Below, one piece after another: positions 25,634-38,059 of a stretch of 64,000 nt of DNA. Within the stretch, counting starts at the first letter, position 1, and each line of letters opens with the position of its first letter. The notes beneath the pieces are model-generated. The model was not told where the DNA came from and searched no databases. It saw only the letters and a program-made list of their open reading frames with translations. Made by a program: the position numbers and the translations under genes. Source of the DNA: Corticium candelabrum (taxonomy: Eukaryota > Porifera > Homoscleromorpha > Homosclerophorida > Plakinidae); contig NC_085095.1 of NCBI RefSeq assembly GCF_963422355.1, positions 3,098,009 through 3,162,008 of the forward strand, read 5' to 3'.

Positions 25634-27062
25634 CTAGTTCAAAGCTTCGTCTGCGTTCAGCAACGCTTGGTCGTGTTCGTCTGGGCTTGGCTGACCAATG
25701 TCTTCTTCCTCGTCTTGATAGGGAACGTCACTATCAAATTCCGTCCCTTCGTAGTCGTCATCGTCGTCGTCTATCTCATTTGTGATGACAAATCTCTCCA
25801 TTAGGTCTTGCTGCATCCCGTCTTTTTTCCAGAAATTTTCTTCTTCTTTTTCTACGTATTTGCAGTACGATTTCGACATCTCCGGAGTCACAGACTGACG
25901 CTGCAGGTACCAGTTCCTCCAAGTCGGCCAGCTTGAAGGTTTGGTTGTGCTCTTTCAAGTACCGTTTGACTTTTGACCAAGCCAATTCAATCGGGTTTAG
26001 CTCACAGTGAGCAACAGGAGATCAAAGAACTATATGACCAAGTCGTTGTGCCAGATCATTCGTCTGAAACAGTTTCCTGTTGGGAGCGGCGTCTCTGATC
26101 TTTGCAAACAAGTCTGCCTTGAGATCTGTGTCTTCAAATGCAATGGTTTTACTTGTGAGCCACTCTTTCATCACGGTCTTGGTGCTGGATTTGGTTAGGA
26201 CTTTGTCTAGCACTACATTGTGATGAGGAGCGTTGTCTAAGACGATAACAGATCTTTCAGGAACGTTCTGTAGTAGCTTGTTCTCAAACTAATCCAAGAA
26301 ATGTTTTCCATTCATCTCATCATGATAATCTCCAGTAAGTTTTTGGGAGCGGAACACAAGAGCGCAGTTTGGAGTCCATCCGTTCTTGGAACCTGCATAA
26401 AGTATAATAAGACGTCTGCCTTTCCCAGAAGGTCTTTTCCATCCACCCTTTCCTTCTTCATCTAGCCACAAGCGTTAAGGAGCTATGGACGAGTTTGCCC
26501 AAGTCTCATCGAGGTACACTATTGGACAGCCTTTTCGGTATTTGCGTATTTCTCTCAGATATTTGTGGCGTTGTTGAATAATATCCCGTCTCTCATAAAA
26601 GAAAACTTTGTCATCCATTTTATGGTACTTAAACCCCATTTTCTTTTATAACAACAAATACAGGGTTGTTCTACCACCAGGGAATATTTCATTGGCTCTG
26701 ACTTTAGCAAGAAGATTGTCTAATGTAGGATACTCCTTTTGCTCATACATTTTGTGAACAGTACGACGAATAGCACCTCTATCAAAATCATCCACGTTGA
26801 CTGCAAAGCGAGCGAGGTACGGTATATCTCTTTCTCTTTTTGGGACTTCTAAAGCTGCCGCTTGTAGCCTTGGATTCTGAGTTAATTTTGGACAGCTGAG
26901 TTTTGCTAATTCCAGTTGCCATTGAAAGATGGTCATTGGGTCAGTAACTTTTGCTAGGCTTATTCTTTGTTTGGAGTTGCATTCCATCTTCATAAACCGT
27001 CTGACCTTGTCAATGAGACACTTTTCTGCAGATGTAATACGTCTACCGCGGTGATACATCAA
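25634..27062 (-). pseudogene. IS630/Tc1-mariner-like DDE transposase, four nonsense codons
   Basis: From 27062 downwards one frame runs through the DNA-binding part (HRGRRITSAEKCLIDKVRRF, YLARFAVNVDDFDRGAIRRT), then IVYLDETWANSS (first Asp), EEGKGGWKRPSGKGRRLIIL, TGDYHDEMNGKHF, RSVIVLDNAPHHN (second Asp) and CELNPIELAWSKVKRYLKEH (Glu). The frame is cut by TAA after TTLYLLL (26646), TAA after SSIAP (about 26475), TAG after KHFLD (26289) and TGA after GHIVL (26022), yet the reading frame is kept. A single frameshift near 25885 precedes an acidic tail ending at 25634. All three catalytic residues are still legible, so decay is mostly point mutation. Confidence 0.85.
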
Positions 27063-27985
27063 GGAACACTATGAGCACTTGAAGAAATGGGGTTTTCATG
27101 GATTTGCATGGGTAGTTTATTTCTGGCAGAGAGCGAGCGAAGTTCAGTAATTTAACTTCAATGACCTGCAGGAACAAGTACTGAATATTGTGATGACGTG
27201 TAGAAACAAGATAGGAGGCTCTATTTTGAGCTGTAAATTGTTGAACTTGTCTTGCTGTAATACAATACTACTGCACTGCGTGCAAAAAGGCTATTGATGT
27301 CATAATCACTTAGGAGGTCACAGGCAATTAGTTAAACGTTTCTAAACAAACACAGGTGCTTCATTACAAAGTTCCAGATTCACAATGAACGAGAACAGAG
27401 AGTAGTGTACTGGTATATCCACTGGCAAGCTATTGCTATTGACATTTTACCAACAATCTCTTCAAGAAACCCTGTTAACCATGGACGAGCACGACTTTCC
27501 TAATGTGGAGACACTCTTGAGAATTGTCTGCGTACTTCCGGTGACGACTTGTACCTGCCAACGTAGCATCATGTGCTTTAGACAGACTTAAAACGTACAG
27601 TAAGTCAACAATGGGTCGGGAAAGACTGAACGGTCTTGCTTTGTTGCATATTCATTACAATATGGTTATTGACCATGACGAAACTGTGGAAATTACTGCT
27701 TGCCGTTGAGTTACCATTTTTGACTCAGATTGGTGATAAGTTAGTTAAGATGACTGCATTGGAACAATGCCCTGCTGCGGTTATTAAAAAATCGAATATT
27801 AAAGTTAAAATTTTGAAATTAATATTCTTCATAATAAGTGTGAAATGTGAGTCGCATGTTTTTCAATTTAAACATCCATAAAGGATAAAATTAATCCATA
27901 TTCTGGCTAATTGGCAGCTTAGTGCGTAGTGCCATTACATAACTAGAGGCTTTGTAAGATAATGTGTTAATATAATTTTTATTTT
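27063..27985. other. Unassigned AT-rich spacer
   Basis: No ORF with similarity and no paired repeats that I could match to the transposase termini. Confidence 0.5.
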
Positions 27986-28905
27986 ATTGATATTAATCGC
28001 GCAACCTTATCTTGGGGCTCTGGACCGAGCCTGGGTGTTACAATACGCCTTAGTAGCTGAGGTCCTAGGACAATGTCATGACAAGAGCAGACACTTTGGG
28101 CTCGAAAAGAATTTAGAGAAATCAGTATATGGTTTTGGTGGCCAGGGTACTCTCTACAAGCAACTGAGTGGGTCAAGCGTTTCCATGCTTGTCAGGCAAG
28201 GAATACAGCACATGCAAGATGGCTGCGCCAATGCAATCAATTCCTATTGGCCAGCTATTTGAGATGTGGGGGACGGACTTAGTCGGCCCACTTCCTTTGT
28301 CTTCGGGAGGAAATCTGTGTCTCTTTGTAGTCAAAGACTATTTTTAAAAACGGGCAAAGAGAATTCCTCTCCCTGATCACAATACGTCAACCGCACGAGC
28401 TTTAGTCAATAACGCCACAATGAGATTTGGAATGCCACTGACTATCCAAGCGATGGAGGAAGAAACTTTGAAAGTACAGTACGGTTATCAACGAGGTATG
28501 TAAGCTTGTAGGAATAACGAGAACAAGGACATAAGAAGATGGGTTAGTAGTATTTGCTTATAACAGTTCAAAATATATGCCGACCAGTATCACTCCTTTC
28601 AAGTTGTGCTTCGGTCGGCAAGGTCGATTACCTGTGAAATCCAGCATTTCCTCTTTGCCACGATGGAATTAGCGACTAATTACGCAAAGTTAGCTGAAAG
28701 AATGGCACAGACGAAAGAAAATGTTGATCAGAAGATCACTGCGGCTCAAGATCGACAGCAGACCGTCTACAATCGTCACCATGATACACAAAATCATGGC
28801 TTCAAAGAAAAACAGTGCACAGACATGCTCATCAACACCAGCGCGGGGGAGGGTAAGAGCCTCCGACTAGTCTCTCGCCTATGCAAGACAGCACACATTT
28901 AATTG
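27986..28905 (+). pseudogene. Gypsy integrase remnant
   Basis: Frames around 28130-28330 give WWPGYS..VKRFHACQARNT (zinc-binding HHCC C-terminal part) and QLFEMWGTDLVGPLPLSSGG (first Asp of the core). 28606-28902 gives KITAAQDRQQTVYNRHHDT, the linker before the C-terminal domain. Interrupted by stops and a shift. Confidence 0.75.
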
Positions 28906-30900
28906 CTTGTTGTTTAATAACAGATTGTTGTTGTGGGTCTTACTGCATCATTAGGCAGTAAAAGGAAGACTATCTCCAAAATAAAGTGCCAAACTTCGAA
29001 GTCCATACGTGATCATGATGGTAATTGACCACACGCCAAATGTCAACATGCGTGCAGTTAGTGGGAAAATAAAGGAGAAGTCAAAAACGAGTTCATGTTA
29101 ACCGTTTACAACATTCTTACAGACAAGACTTTTATCAAAAAAAGTTAGCCAAAAAAAGGAGTTCCGAAGACCAAAATCTAACCTTAGAAAAAACTGTGAC
29201 CGTTAAATGAGAGGAAAGTAGAAACCTAAAAGGAGGTCACAAGATCCATAATCAAGGAAGACAAAGGAGTATATATATTATATATATAATGGAAGATAAA
29301 AAACGAATGTATGTTGAAGAAGCTCCTTACAAGGAAGCTGTACAGCCACCCGTACAGCAACCTGAACAGCTTGAAATAGGACGTACAAGGAGACAAGTGA
29401 TGTTACCGAGACAATTAGCAGACTATGATTTGACTTGATGGTCCTTGGTCATTGATCTTAGCGGTATTTGCTTGGATTCATGATTTTGAAGTAAAAAAGA
29501 AGTAAGGGGAAGAGCTAGAGTATTGTTGACACGTTGCGCTAATATCAGTGGATCAGGGGTGACCGATCTGAGGACGAAAGGCGTCGGCGTGCGACTTTGA
29601 AGATCAGAAGGACTGGCCTATTGGTGACAAAATAGTCTACGGCATAAAAAAGGAAAGAATAAAGAAGCGACTACTGCGAGAGTCTATGCTGCCTCTCTCA
29701 AAAGCGTTCGATATCTGCAAAGCGCGAAAGCCTCCAAGCAATAGCTTCAAGCAATATTTACAAAAGCGCCATCCCATTCTGTGCATACCTTCGGCACTAC
29801 GGTTGAGTCTAATACAATTCAAGTTTTGATTTGAATGTATCCGCTCACATTAATTCCCTTGCTGCATGCTACATGGTGATAGGAGATGGCTTCTCCTTTT
29901 CGACATCATACTCTGTTTGAGTTTGGAAACCCAGAGAGTCGCCTCGATGGTATAAGCGATTTCCCGCTTTTGCGAGGTGACCGCCCTTATTGAGAAATCA
30001 GCAGCAGCACAATTACGTTTCGACATTGATTTATAGCTAAATGACAACAGCTAAGTGTGACTAACGTGATAAGTGGTTGGCATTCCTTGACTATAGGAAT
30101 AGTCCGACGGAAGATCCGACTAAACGTCCGGGTCAGCAGGTTGTTCAACAAACGAACCAAGACGCTGTTCATTGTTATCATATCAAATAGGTATTGAATC
30201 AGCAAACCAGATGCAATGGAACGTAAACAAACTGAATTGTACAACAGGACAGCGCGTGACCTTCCTGTATCAAATTTAAAGAGTAATGCAGGAGCAAATG
30301 CAAAACGTCTTCATTGCGATCATATCAAATGGGTATTGAATCAGCAAACCAGATGCAATGGAACGTAAACAAACTGAATTGTACAACAGGACAGCGAGTG
30401 ACCTTCCTGTATCAAATTTAAAGAGTAATGCAGTCACAGTGCAGCTCTCGGGAGCAAATGCAAATGGGAAACGGTGGACAAAGCCAGTCGTCGAAATTCC
30501 TTTACTCAATAGATCATAAGAGGTTGTAACGAAGGATGGGCATCGGTATATAAACCAAAGAGTACATCTGAGAAGCTCACGCGAAACGTTCAACACCAAA
30601 GATTGAAGAAATTACAATAACCAGAAGAGACTAAACTACCTACAAGTACAGTAGGAGAACAAGCGGTCGAAGACAACGAAGGGACCACTGAGAAGTAGTG
30701 ACAGTAACCAAGGCAGCTCCAGTACCACAGAGACAGAACACAAGAAGTTAACGCTTAACGAAGACACCGAAATATTTTAATGACCGCGTTACGTAAAAAC
30801 AAGTTGTGTTAGCGGTTGGTAGAGTAGTTTTGATTTTGAGCGTGTTCGATTGTGAGCTATCCAGACAGAGACAGAGTAGATAGAGCAGATAGTGTTGGCT
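28906..30900 (+). pseudogene. Degenerate gypsy pol C-terminus with an internal duplication
   Basis: Around 30470-30600 frames resemble an integrase tail (TKPVVEIPLLNRS, EVVTKDGHRYI, RVHLRSSRETFN). A palindromic TATATATAATATATATA lies near 29270-29290. 30168-30291 is repeated at 30310-30433. 30780-30900 may be LTR sequence but no partner was found. Confidence 0.55.
30168..30433. repeat. Direct duplication, period 142 bp
   Basis: TTCATTG..ATCATATCAAAT through CAAATTTAAAGAGTAATGCAG occurs at 30168-30291 and again at 30310-30433 with about four differences. Confidence 0.85.
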
Positions 30901-31018
30901 TCGAGAACTATTTGTATCCGGATACGTCGGATAAGTTATCCGTTCTATCCGGTCTTGAGGACGGATAGAACGGATAGAAAGGATAGAGCTGTATCACCTG
31001 ATCTTCAACTCCTGGACG

Positions 31019-31880
31019 TTGGCGGGAATGGCCGACGAACATGCAGATTTCGTATTCTCTGACGCTACCCTTGAAGTATTGGTTGACCTCTTTGTGGGAC
31101 AAGATTCACGGAGGGAGACACACAGATGGGAAGATGGTGAAACCCTTGCTCTGATTGCGGTTAACAGACAGTTTTGCGACCAAGTTTTAAAGTCCTTCCT
31201 ATAAAAAAGAAGAAACTGTGAGAGAAATTTGCTTTAAGGATGAAGAACAAACAATTTTATGTGACAAGACCTTAGTGTGAGAGCAGATGGAAATACCTAA
31301 CCATAACATTTAGGAATGAGGAAGTTGTGATAATGAGACTGGCAATGTATGGCAATATTTGTTCTCTTTTATGTCATGGTATTGTAAGTAAAAATTATAT
31401 GTGGTATTGATTCTGTTTGTGTTAAACACAAGGAAAAGAGGGAAAAGATTGGAAATTTTCAAAGGAATAGCGAAAGTATACGGGTATAGACCCAAAGTAA
31501 GACCAGTAGCCAATTTCAGCAGTACCGGTGAAGAAGACAGAGTATCAGAAGGAAGTCTCCTCTTCTGTCCGATACAATAGCAGATGCAGACGAGGAACCA
31601 GAACAACTTCATGGAACTGAAACCAGCAACACTACTAACGATACTAACGATGTGACTCGACCACCCAAGAAGAAAAAATTACGTGTGTCTGCACAAACAC
31701 CTAACCGTTCTTCCAGCAAAGAAAGAGTTGTGCAGATGCTGGAACAATGCAGGTGTAAGAGCACAAGACAGCACGAGGAGAAAATGAATCAGATAAAAGT
31801 ATGCACGAAGACAGAATGACACTCATGGCTAACTTTATTGATGTTCTGAGAGGTTTCAACAGATCTTCATAGACCATTCG
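31019..31880 (+). pseudogene. Harbinger-2 accessory (Myb/MADF-like) gene remnant
   Basis: A short N-terminal frame (MADEHADFVFSDATLEVLVD) is followed by scrambled sequence. A C-terminal frame at 31565-31860 contains RPPKKKKLRVSAQTPNRSSS, SKERVVQMLEQCRCK and LTLLMF, like the basic and coiled-coil tail of Harbinger ORF2 proteins. Not intact. Confidence 0.55.
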
Positions 31881-31949
31881 CACTAGTAGTAACTGAACTG
31901 CTCGACTAAAATTTTAGTAAACTGTGTAGTGTTATTGTTCTCTTAGATT

Positions 31950-32945
31950 ATGTGTAAAACGTTAATGTCAATATATTGCTTGATTTGGTCGCGCTTGTCT
32001 ACAGCTAGGACATCTGCTTCAAGTTCATCAAAGTTATTTACCTCCAACTCCACTGTTTCATCAAGAAATCCATCTACATCTTCCTTTTTGTACAGACAAA
32101 AGTTGCGTAAAGTTCAAGTGGCCATAATCATTGTTGACATATCTTTTAAACTATTCATGTCGATGCACTTCATACAGCTCTATCTGTCTTTAAGTAATGC
32201 AAAGGCTTTCTCAATAACCATCCGTGTAGCGAAATGGTAATGACTAGTACCTGTCAGCTGGTTGAAGACGACCATAATCTTTGTAAAGAGTAAGTAGTCA
32301 GGTATTTAGGGCTACGCTGCATTACCTAACAAATGTGTCCCATCGTAAAAGACATCAGCTTCATTGGAAGAAACTCTGGCAAACAGATTAGAGTTTCTGA
32401 GTACCCTCGCATGGTGTACACTGCCAAGCCAGCCACAGTAACAGTCAGCAAAAACATCATGGGGTCACAGACTGCCTGCAACACCAAAGATGGAAACTTC
32501 TTTCCATTAATGTAACAGTCTGTCTTCAGCAGCTGGTTTTATTGGTATATGGGAACCATCAATTGCACATAATACATTCGGAAATCCCTTCAAGGCCCCA
32601 AAACCTCTTATTGTTTCATCAACCTGAGCAACTGTTGGCCACGTAGTAGCAATCTGACGAAGATAGACGGTTATACCTCTGCAGATTCTCGTCACAACAA
32701 ACAACACTGTTGATTCAGACACACGAAACCTGTCAGCTAACTGTCTGAAAAACGTCATTGTGATCTAAGATGCCACAGTGTGATGAGTAAGTGTTTTAAA
32801 GGAGTAATTGGTGGTCTCCCATAGACTGAGCTAGTGGGTATAATATCGTTCCAATAATAAACCTTCTTACCAGAACTTCAAACGTTGATCGAGAAAGCAT
32901 ATTTTGTCTTCGAAAAAATCCCTATCTGGATACATCGGAACGACA
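31950..32945 (-). pseudogene. Harbinger-2 nuclease (HARBI1-like), main part
   Basis: 32758-32507 is a clean frame: FRQLADRFRVSESTVLFVVT, IRGFGALKGFPNVLCAIDGS (first catalytic Asp), HIPIKPAAED, then a TAA. Downstream frames recall CGWLGSVHHARVLRNSNLF (His replaces the usual Asp of VHDAR) and YDGTHLLGNAAL. Upstream, YPDRDFFEDKICFLDQRL lies next to the LTR insertion point at 32952. Confidence 0.75.
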
Positions 32946-32952
32946 GCCTCTA

Positions 32953-33061
32953 TGTGACGTATACTATTACGTAGTGACGAGAGTGGTTGTGATCAAGTGC
33001 TTTTGGATAACACACGTGGCGAGTTGCTTGTACTATATTAGCGATTACAGTAGTCATTACA
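32953..33061 (+). repeat. 5' LTR of element C
   Basis: 109 bp, TGTGACGTATAC to AGTCATTACA, preceded by TCTA. Confidence 0.87.
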
Positions 33062-33097
33062 GTGGTGACAGGAGTAAAACGAGTAACAAAATTTGTC

Positions 33098-34186
33098 TTC
33101 CTAATGTCTTCTCTGACGGAGACGTACGAATTGCGCTTCAAAGCGAACGGATGGAATGAGTCTGCTCAACTTCTCCGCCTCCCGACGCTGTTAGCGGGTA
33201 GAGCTTTCTCCGTGTACGAGAGCCTAAAACTCACAGAAGACCAGAGAAAGTCGTTTGGGGAGGTGAAGGAGTTCTTGAATATCATGGAGCCGGACACGGA
33301 AGAACGACGCCGCTTTGTTCGTCGTGCACTAGAACACCGCCGCCTTCTACCCGGCGAAGATCTAGATACATTCGTGTATCAATTGGAACGTCTGCTGGAC
33401 AGGGCGTGTCCCGGGTTGTCTCCTGTTATTCGGCGTCGAGAGCTGCTCGACAGACTCATAGATTGCCTCCCGCCATCAATTCGTGAGAGACTCGCATTGA
33501 TGCCTTCGGCAGATTTTCAAATGACACTGACCAAAGCTCGAGAGTTCCTTCTTATTGATTCTTACACTTCGTAAGGGAGCAAGACAGCAGGTGTTGCTTT
33601 TGTAGTCTAGAAGGCGCCTCTACCAGAAAGTTTTTCCGTTAAGGTGACAGCGTATGACGTAGCGTCAGCACAACCCGACCTTGTTAGCGAAATCCAAAAG
33701 CTGACCATTCGGCTAGAAGAATTAGAGGGCTCAGTGAAGGAAGGAAGCCGGCGAAAACGACGTTCAGCAGGTCCGTGCTACTACTGTGGAAAAACCGGAC
33801 ACGTGATTCGGGACTGTCCTAGACGACAAGAACAGCAGGTGAGTATTCAACCTACAATTAAGCCTAATACGGGCGTTCCTCACCTGGGTGTGTACAGTAC
33901 AAGTAAATCCGCTCTGACGGTTAAAGTGAACGTACTACTGAATGACAGGAAACGACAATGCTTGGTAAACACTGGAGAGTCAGTTTCTCTCTTACCGCTC
34001 GCAGATCTAGATAGTCTAGCTGTCGACAGTTTATCTGAAATAGTTGAGTTGCAATCAGTCTCAGGTGCACAATTGAATGTTCGCGGAATCGTTACCGTGC
34101 CGCCTCAGCTGGGAGACTGGAAGACTATTCATAAGTTCGTAGCAGTCGACATCAAGACGACACCTATTTTAGGGACCGATTTTTGA
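33098..34186 (+). pseudogene. gag and protease region of element C
   Basis: The capsid frame runs to a TAA at 33572-33574: YELRFKANGWNESAQLLRLP, LLAGRAFSVYESL, FVYQLERLLDRACPGLSP, RLIDCLPPSIRERLA. A second frame (33644-34186) has a nucleocapsid knuckle CYYCGKTGHVIRDC, then a protease with LVNTGESVSLLP, where the catalytic Asp of D-T/S-G appears as Asn. It ends at TTPILGTDF plus stop. The single-frame continuity expected in a live copy is broken at 33574. Confidence 0.8.
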
Positions 34187-34302
34187 TTATGCACGCAATG
34201 TCTATTGACCTTGAGAAGCGACAGCTACAGTGAAGCTCTCACAAAGTCGACCTAGCTGTTACTAGTTGTCCGGTACAATGCGAGGTCCGTCTCGCAGAGG
34301 AT

Positions 34303-35590
34303 GTGAGCCTTCACGGAGCACATCACGTTATTACAGCAGCTTCCGTCATCACTCTGGAAGTACTAGATGGCGAAGCTAAGCACTCATGCGTTTTCGAACC
34401 GAAAGTGAAACTACGTGACCGACCAGCTAGTGCTGTAGATGATGTATCTACTGGGAAAGTGCCCGTGCAACTTATGTCGCCAAGTGGTTCAGTAAAACTA
34501 CATAAAGGCACAGTGCTTGGATACGCCACACCAACGGCCGAATGTAGCACATTCCATCCCGTAAACCGGCGCACCGTTGGAACTATAACAACTTCTGGTG
34601 TAGATAGCAAAGCCTATAGTCAGAGTTGCACTCAATTTCTGGAAAACCTTAGCTGGCCGGACAAGACGCTCGACTCTCACCAGTTGTTGCACTTACAGGG
34701 ACTCGTACTGGCACACCGCACGGCCTTCTCTGCCGGTTCTAAGACTGTCGAACGCACCACCGTTGTACATCACTCCATTCCTACTGCCGAGGCTCTCCGG
34801 ATCAAGCAAGGCCCTCAACGCGTACCGCATGCTCTCCGCCCGCTGATTGATGAGCAAGTTAATACAATGCTGAAGGCAAACGTGATACAACCATCTTTTA
34901 GTCCATGGTCTTCTCCATTGTTCTGGTCAAGAAAAGGGGTGGGCAACACAGATTCTGTGTAGATTATCGTCGGCTAAACGCAGTCACCGTCAAGGACTCG
35001 TATCCGTATCCTCGCATCGACGAGACATTGGATTCCTTAGCTGGAACACAGTTTTTTTCGACACTCGATTTGGCAAGCGGGTACTGGCAGGTACCGGTCC
35101 ATCCAGACGACCAAACTAAGACTGCATTTAGTACATCAAGAGGGCTATACGATTTAAAGCTATGCCATTCGGCCTAGCCAACGCTCCAAGTACATTCCGA
35201 AGGCTAATGGGGTACGTCCTAGTCGGACCTTCAGTGGCAGGAATGTCTGATCTATTTAGACGATGTCATTGTCTTTGCAAAATCTTTCGACCAATATTTG
35301 GATCGCCTACGTAGTGTTCTAAGGCGCCTCGAGGACGCACGACTAAAGTTAAAACCTGCCAAGTGCTACTTCGCAAAGGAGTCTGTCCAATATCGTGTCT
35401 CGCTGTGACGTCCACTCCGATACCGAAAAAGGACGGTCGATCACAAGTTCATTACAACATCTTGAAAAGATGTTATCGTTGTCCGCATGATCAGTTCAGG
35501 TATCCGAAATCCCAGGTGCAAGAATCGACAAGAACAGAAAACCAAATCACAGAAGAGAGCAAACGACAAATCAAGAAAACCAGTCGGTAA
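34303..35590 (+). pseudogene. pol of element C: reverse transcriptase then deletion
   Basis: 34303-34962 covers the linker to HHSIPTAEALRIKQGPQRVP and ANVIQPSFSPWSSP. After a frameshift, 34905-35177 gives RFCVDYRRLNAVTVKDSYPY and FFSTLDLASGYWQVPVHPDD. After another shift come MPFGLANAPSTF and YLDDVIVFAKSFDQYL (catalytic DD). At about 35410 the sequence leaves RT and enters a short tail (PIPKKDGRSQ..KTSR). RNase H and integrase are absent. Confidence 0.82.
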
Positions 35591-36067
35591 CGGACGGCCG
35601 ATTACTAGCAGGTACGGAAGTGTCACCTCTGGTGGACTACTACGAGGTGGATCTAAGAGATGACATTAACACCGAGCTCAGACAGACGTCCCTACGTCAC
35701 CAGTCCCTCGACAGCCACGCTTTCGCCGTCAGCCAGTCTGGACAAAACACTACGTCGTACAGCCTCCTACTTAACTGATTGCAATGACTGGTGAGATTTA
35801 GATACATCTTGGGTTAGTATATTGTTGAGATTTAGATGTATGTTTTTTAGTAATAGCGCGTTTCCACGAGCACTTGTAACCGGGCTAGCCCGGTTTGAAA
35901 GCTACGTGTAAACGCCCGTCGAGCCGTGCCGAGCCGGGCCGTGCTGGCCGGGCCCAGTTAGAATGGTGGGGCCAGTCCGGGCTGACCCGAGCCAGGCACG
36001 TCGTGTAAACGGTGTGCGTACTGCACCGAGGCCGGGATTAGAGCTGCGCATGCTCATTTCGTTCAAG

Positions 36068-36928
36068 ATGGCGTGGAGCGAGCAGGAGACGCTTTGCCTC
36101 ATCCGCTTATGGAGCGATGATGGTATCCAAGCGCAACTAGAAGGTTGTAAAAGGAACAGAGAGGTTTTCGATACATTAGCAGCTGGAATGACAGATGAAG
36201 GCTACGTTCGTACGGGTATTCAATGCCGAGATAAAATAAAGAAACTAAAAGCGGATTATAGAAAAATCAAGGATAACAATAACGAAACTGGACGACAACG
36301 CCGTTCTACGAGAATTTTTGAAGCCATGAACGAAATTCTTGGCTGCAGACCTGCCACTCATCCTCCTGTCTTGTTGGATACTCTTGAAGAAGAACTACAC
36401 CTAGAAGTCGAGGAGGAAACTCTAAGTCGGTCAACAACAGAACCATCTACGCCAGCAAGTGCTCCAGGAGATGTTACAGCTGAGCTACCTAGTCGTGAAG
36501 AAATTGAGGTGGGCAGCTCACAGTCTCAGAGTTTCCATGTGCAGAACACAACTACTAAAAAGAAAGGACTGAAACGGCGTTACGAGGATAGTAAAGCAAA
36601 AGGGCGTGATGCAAAAATGAAAGACATGACTGACACTGATGAAAACAATAAAGGAGGTGAAGGAGGCGGATTCATCACTGTTGACTGAGTTGGAGGAAAG
36701 AGGATGAAGTACGAGGACCAAAGACTAAATGAGGAGAGAGAATACGAGGAACGAAGAAGAATGCAAGAGATGGAATACGAAGATAGAAGGAGAAGGGAAG
36801 AAAGAGCGTTTCAACTGCAAATGATGCAGTTGTTGATGGGTGCAGGAAATCGATCTCAAACACCTTATTTCTCATTCTCACGTATGCTTCATGATGATGG
36901 ATTCCCAGATCAAAATCAACCAAACTGA
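36068..36928 (+). pseudogene. Harbinger-3 Myb/SANT-like accessory protein, one frameshift
   Basis: The start ATG at 36068 (MAWSEQETLCLIRLWSDDGI) begins a trihelix Myb/SANT-type domain continuing EGYVRTGIQCRDKIKKLKAD and FEAMNEILGCRPATHPP to about residue 100. A Ser/Thr/Glu-rich linker, basic KKKGLKRRYEDSK and a stop at 36688 follow. The next frame (36704-36928) supplies the Arg/Glu coiled coil (REYEERRRMQEMEYEDRRRR) that normally ends this protein, so a small indel near 36690 separates them. The partner protein binds TIR sequence and assists the nuclease. Confidence 0.8.
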
Positions 36929-37000
36929 ACTAGTCACTAGTTTAGGTATAACGAATAGTTGACACTGTAAACATGTTCTGAGTAGGTCTGTCATTGTGAT

Positions 37001-38059
37001 TTACGAAACTTCTGACAAGAGCGTCTCTAATTGCAATTGGTTCGGCAATGGTAGCATGTGCACCTGCGGGCGCTTGAACGGCTGGCTATTGCAGTTCGTT
37101 TTCATCCCCACTGATCCAGTTGTCATCAAAAACTCCCCATGTATTTCACACAAGTTGTGTAACACGCAGCAAGCAGCTATAACGTGATGGACAATTTTAA
37201 CATTCATGTCATTCTTCTTCATGAGTCGCCTCCAGCGGGCCTTCAAGCGTCCAAAAGCATTTTCAACCACAATTCTAGCTCTAGAAAGTTGGTAGTTGAA
37301 GTTCCTGCGTTGTTCTGTCATGTGATCATTTTCAGGGTAAGGTTTGATGAGCCACTTGAGCAAAGGGTATGCAGAATCTCCGATAAGAAATACTGGTATG
37401 GTGCACCCTTCAATTTGTTTGCTTTGTCCATTTAAAATCGTCCCTTCTTCTGCCTTCCTGAATAACGCAGAATGAGCCAACACTCTAGCATCATGCACAC
37501 TTCCTGGCCAGCTAACGTTAATGTCACGAAACAGGTATTGATGGTCAACAACAGCTTGAAGAATAACAGAATACCATCCTTTTCTATTATAATAGTCGGT
37601 GTGATTCAACACAGGTGGAGTAATTGGTATATGACTTCCATCAATGGCTCCTGCACATGGAGAAATATTGAATAACTGCTGGAAGCCATGAACAACTGCT
37701 TCCAGTGCATCTCCTGAAGGAAATTTGATATATACTGGCATCAGTCGACGAACGATGGCCCTACATGTGTTCTGGACAATACGACAGACAGACGATCTGG
37801 AAATACCAAACAGATGAGCTATGGTGCGCTATTCTACAGTCGTTGCTAAGCACCACAAGGTGACAGCAATTCTTTTCTCAAGAGAAATGGAATTTCTCAT
37901 GTTCGTGTACTCAGGTTCAATGTCTCCTCTCAACTGCTCACATAAGTACAGAAACGTTTCCCTGCACATCCTGAAGTTCTCTCTCCAATCCCGTGAAGTA
38001 AAGGTGCGCTGCACTATATTTGACCACCAGTGATCTGACCTGATAAAGGCATGGCTGCT
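37001..38059 (-). pseudogene. Harbinger-3 DDE nuclease (HARBI1-like), one stop codon plus insertion
   Basis: In one frame from about 38055: DWRENFRMCRETFLYLCEQL, ISLEKRIAVTLWCLATTVE, a TAG at 37829-37831, then RTIAHLFGISRSSVCRIVQN (HTH), ISPCAGAIDGSHIPI (Asp), [35 protein letters not shown] (Asp) and VVENAFGRLKARWRRL (Glu), ending at 37001. The catalytic triad is complete and the only in-frame lesion is that TAG. The N-terminus is separated by the foldback insertion at 38060 and should resume near 39400-39600. Confidence 0.88.
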
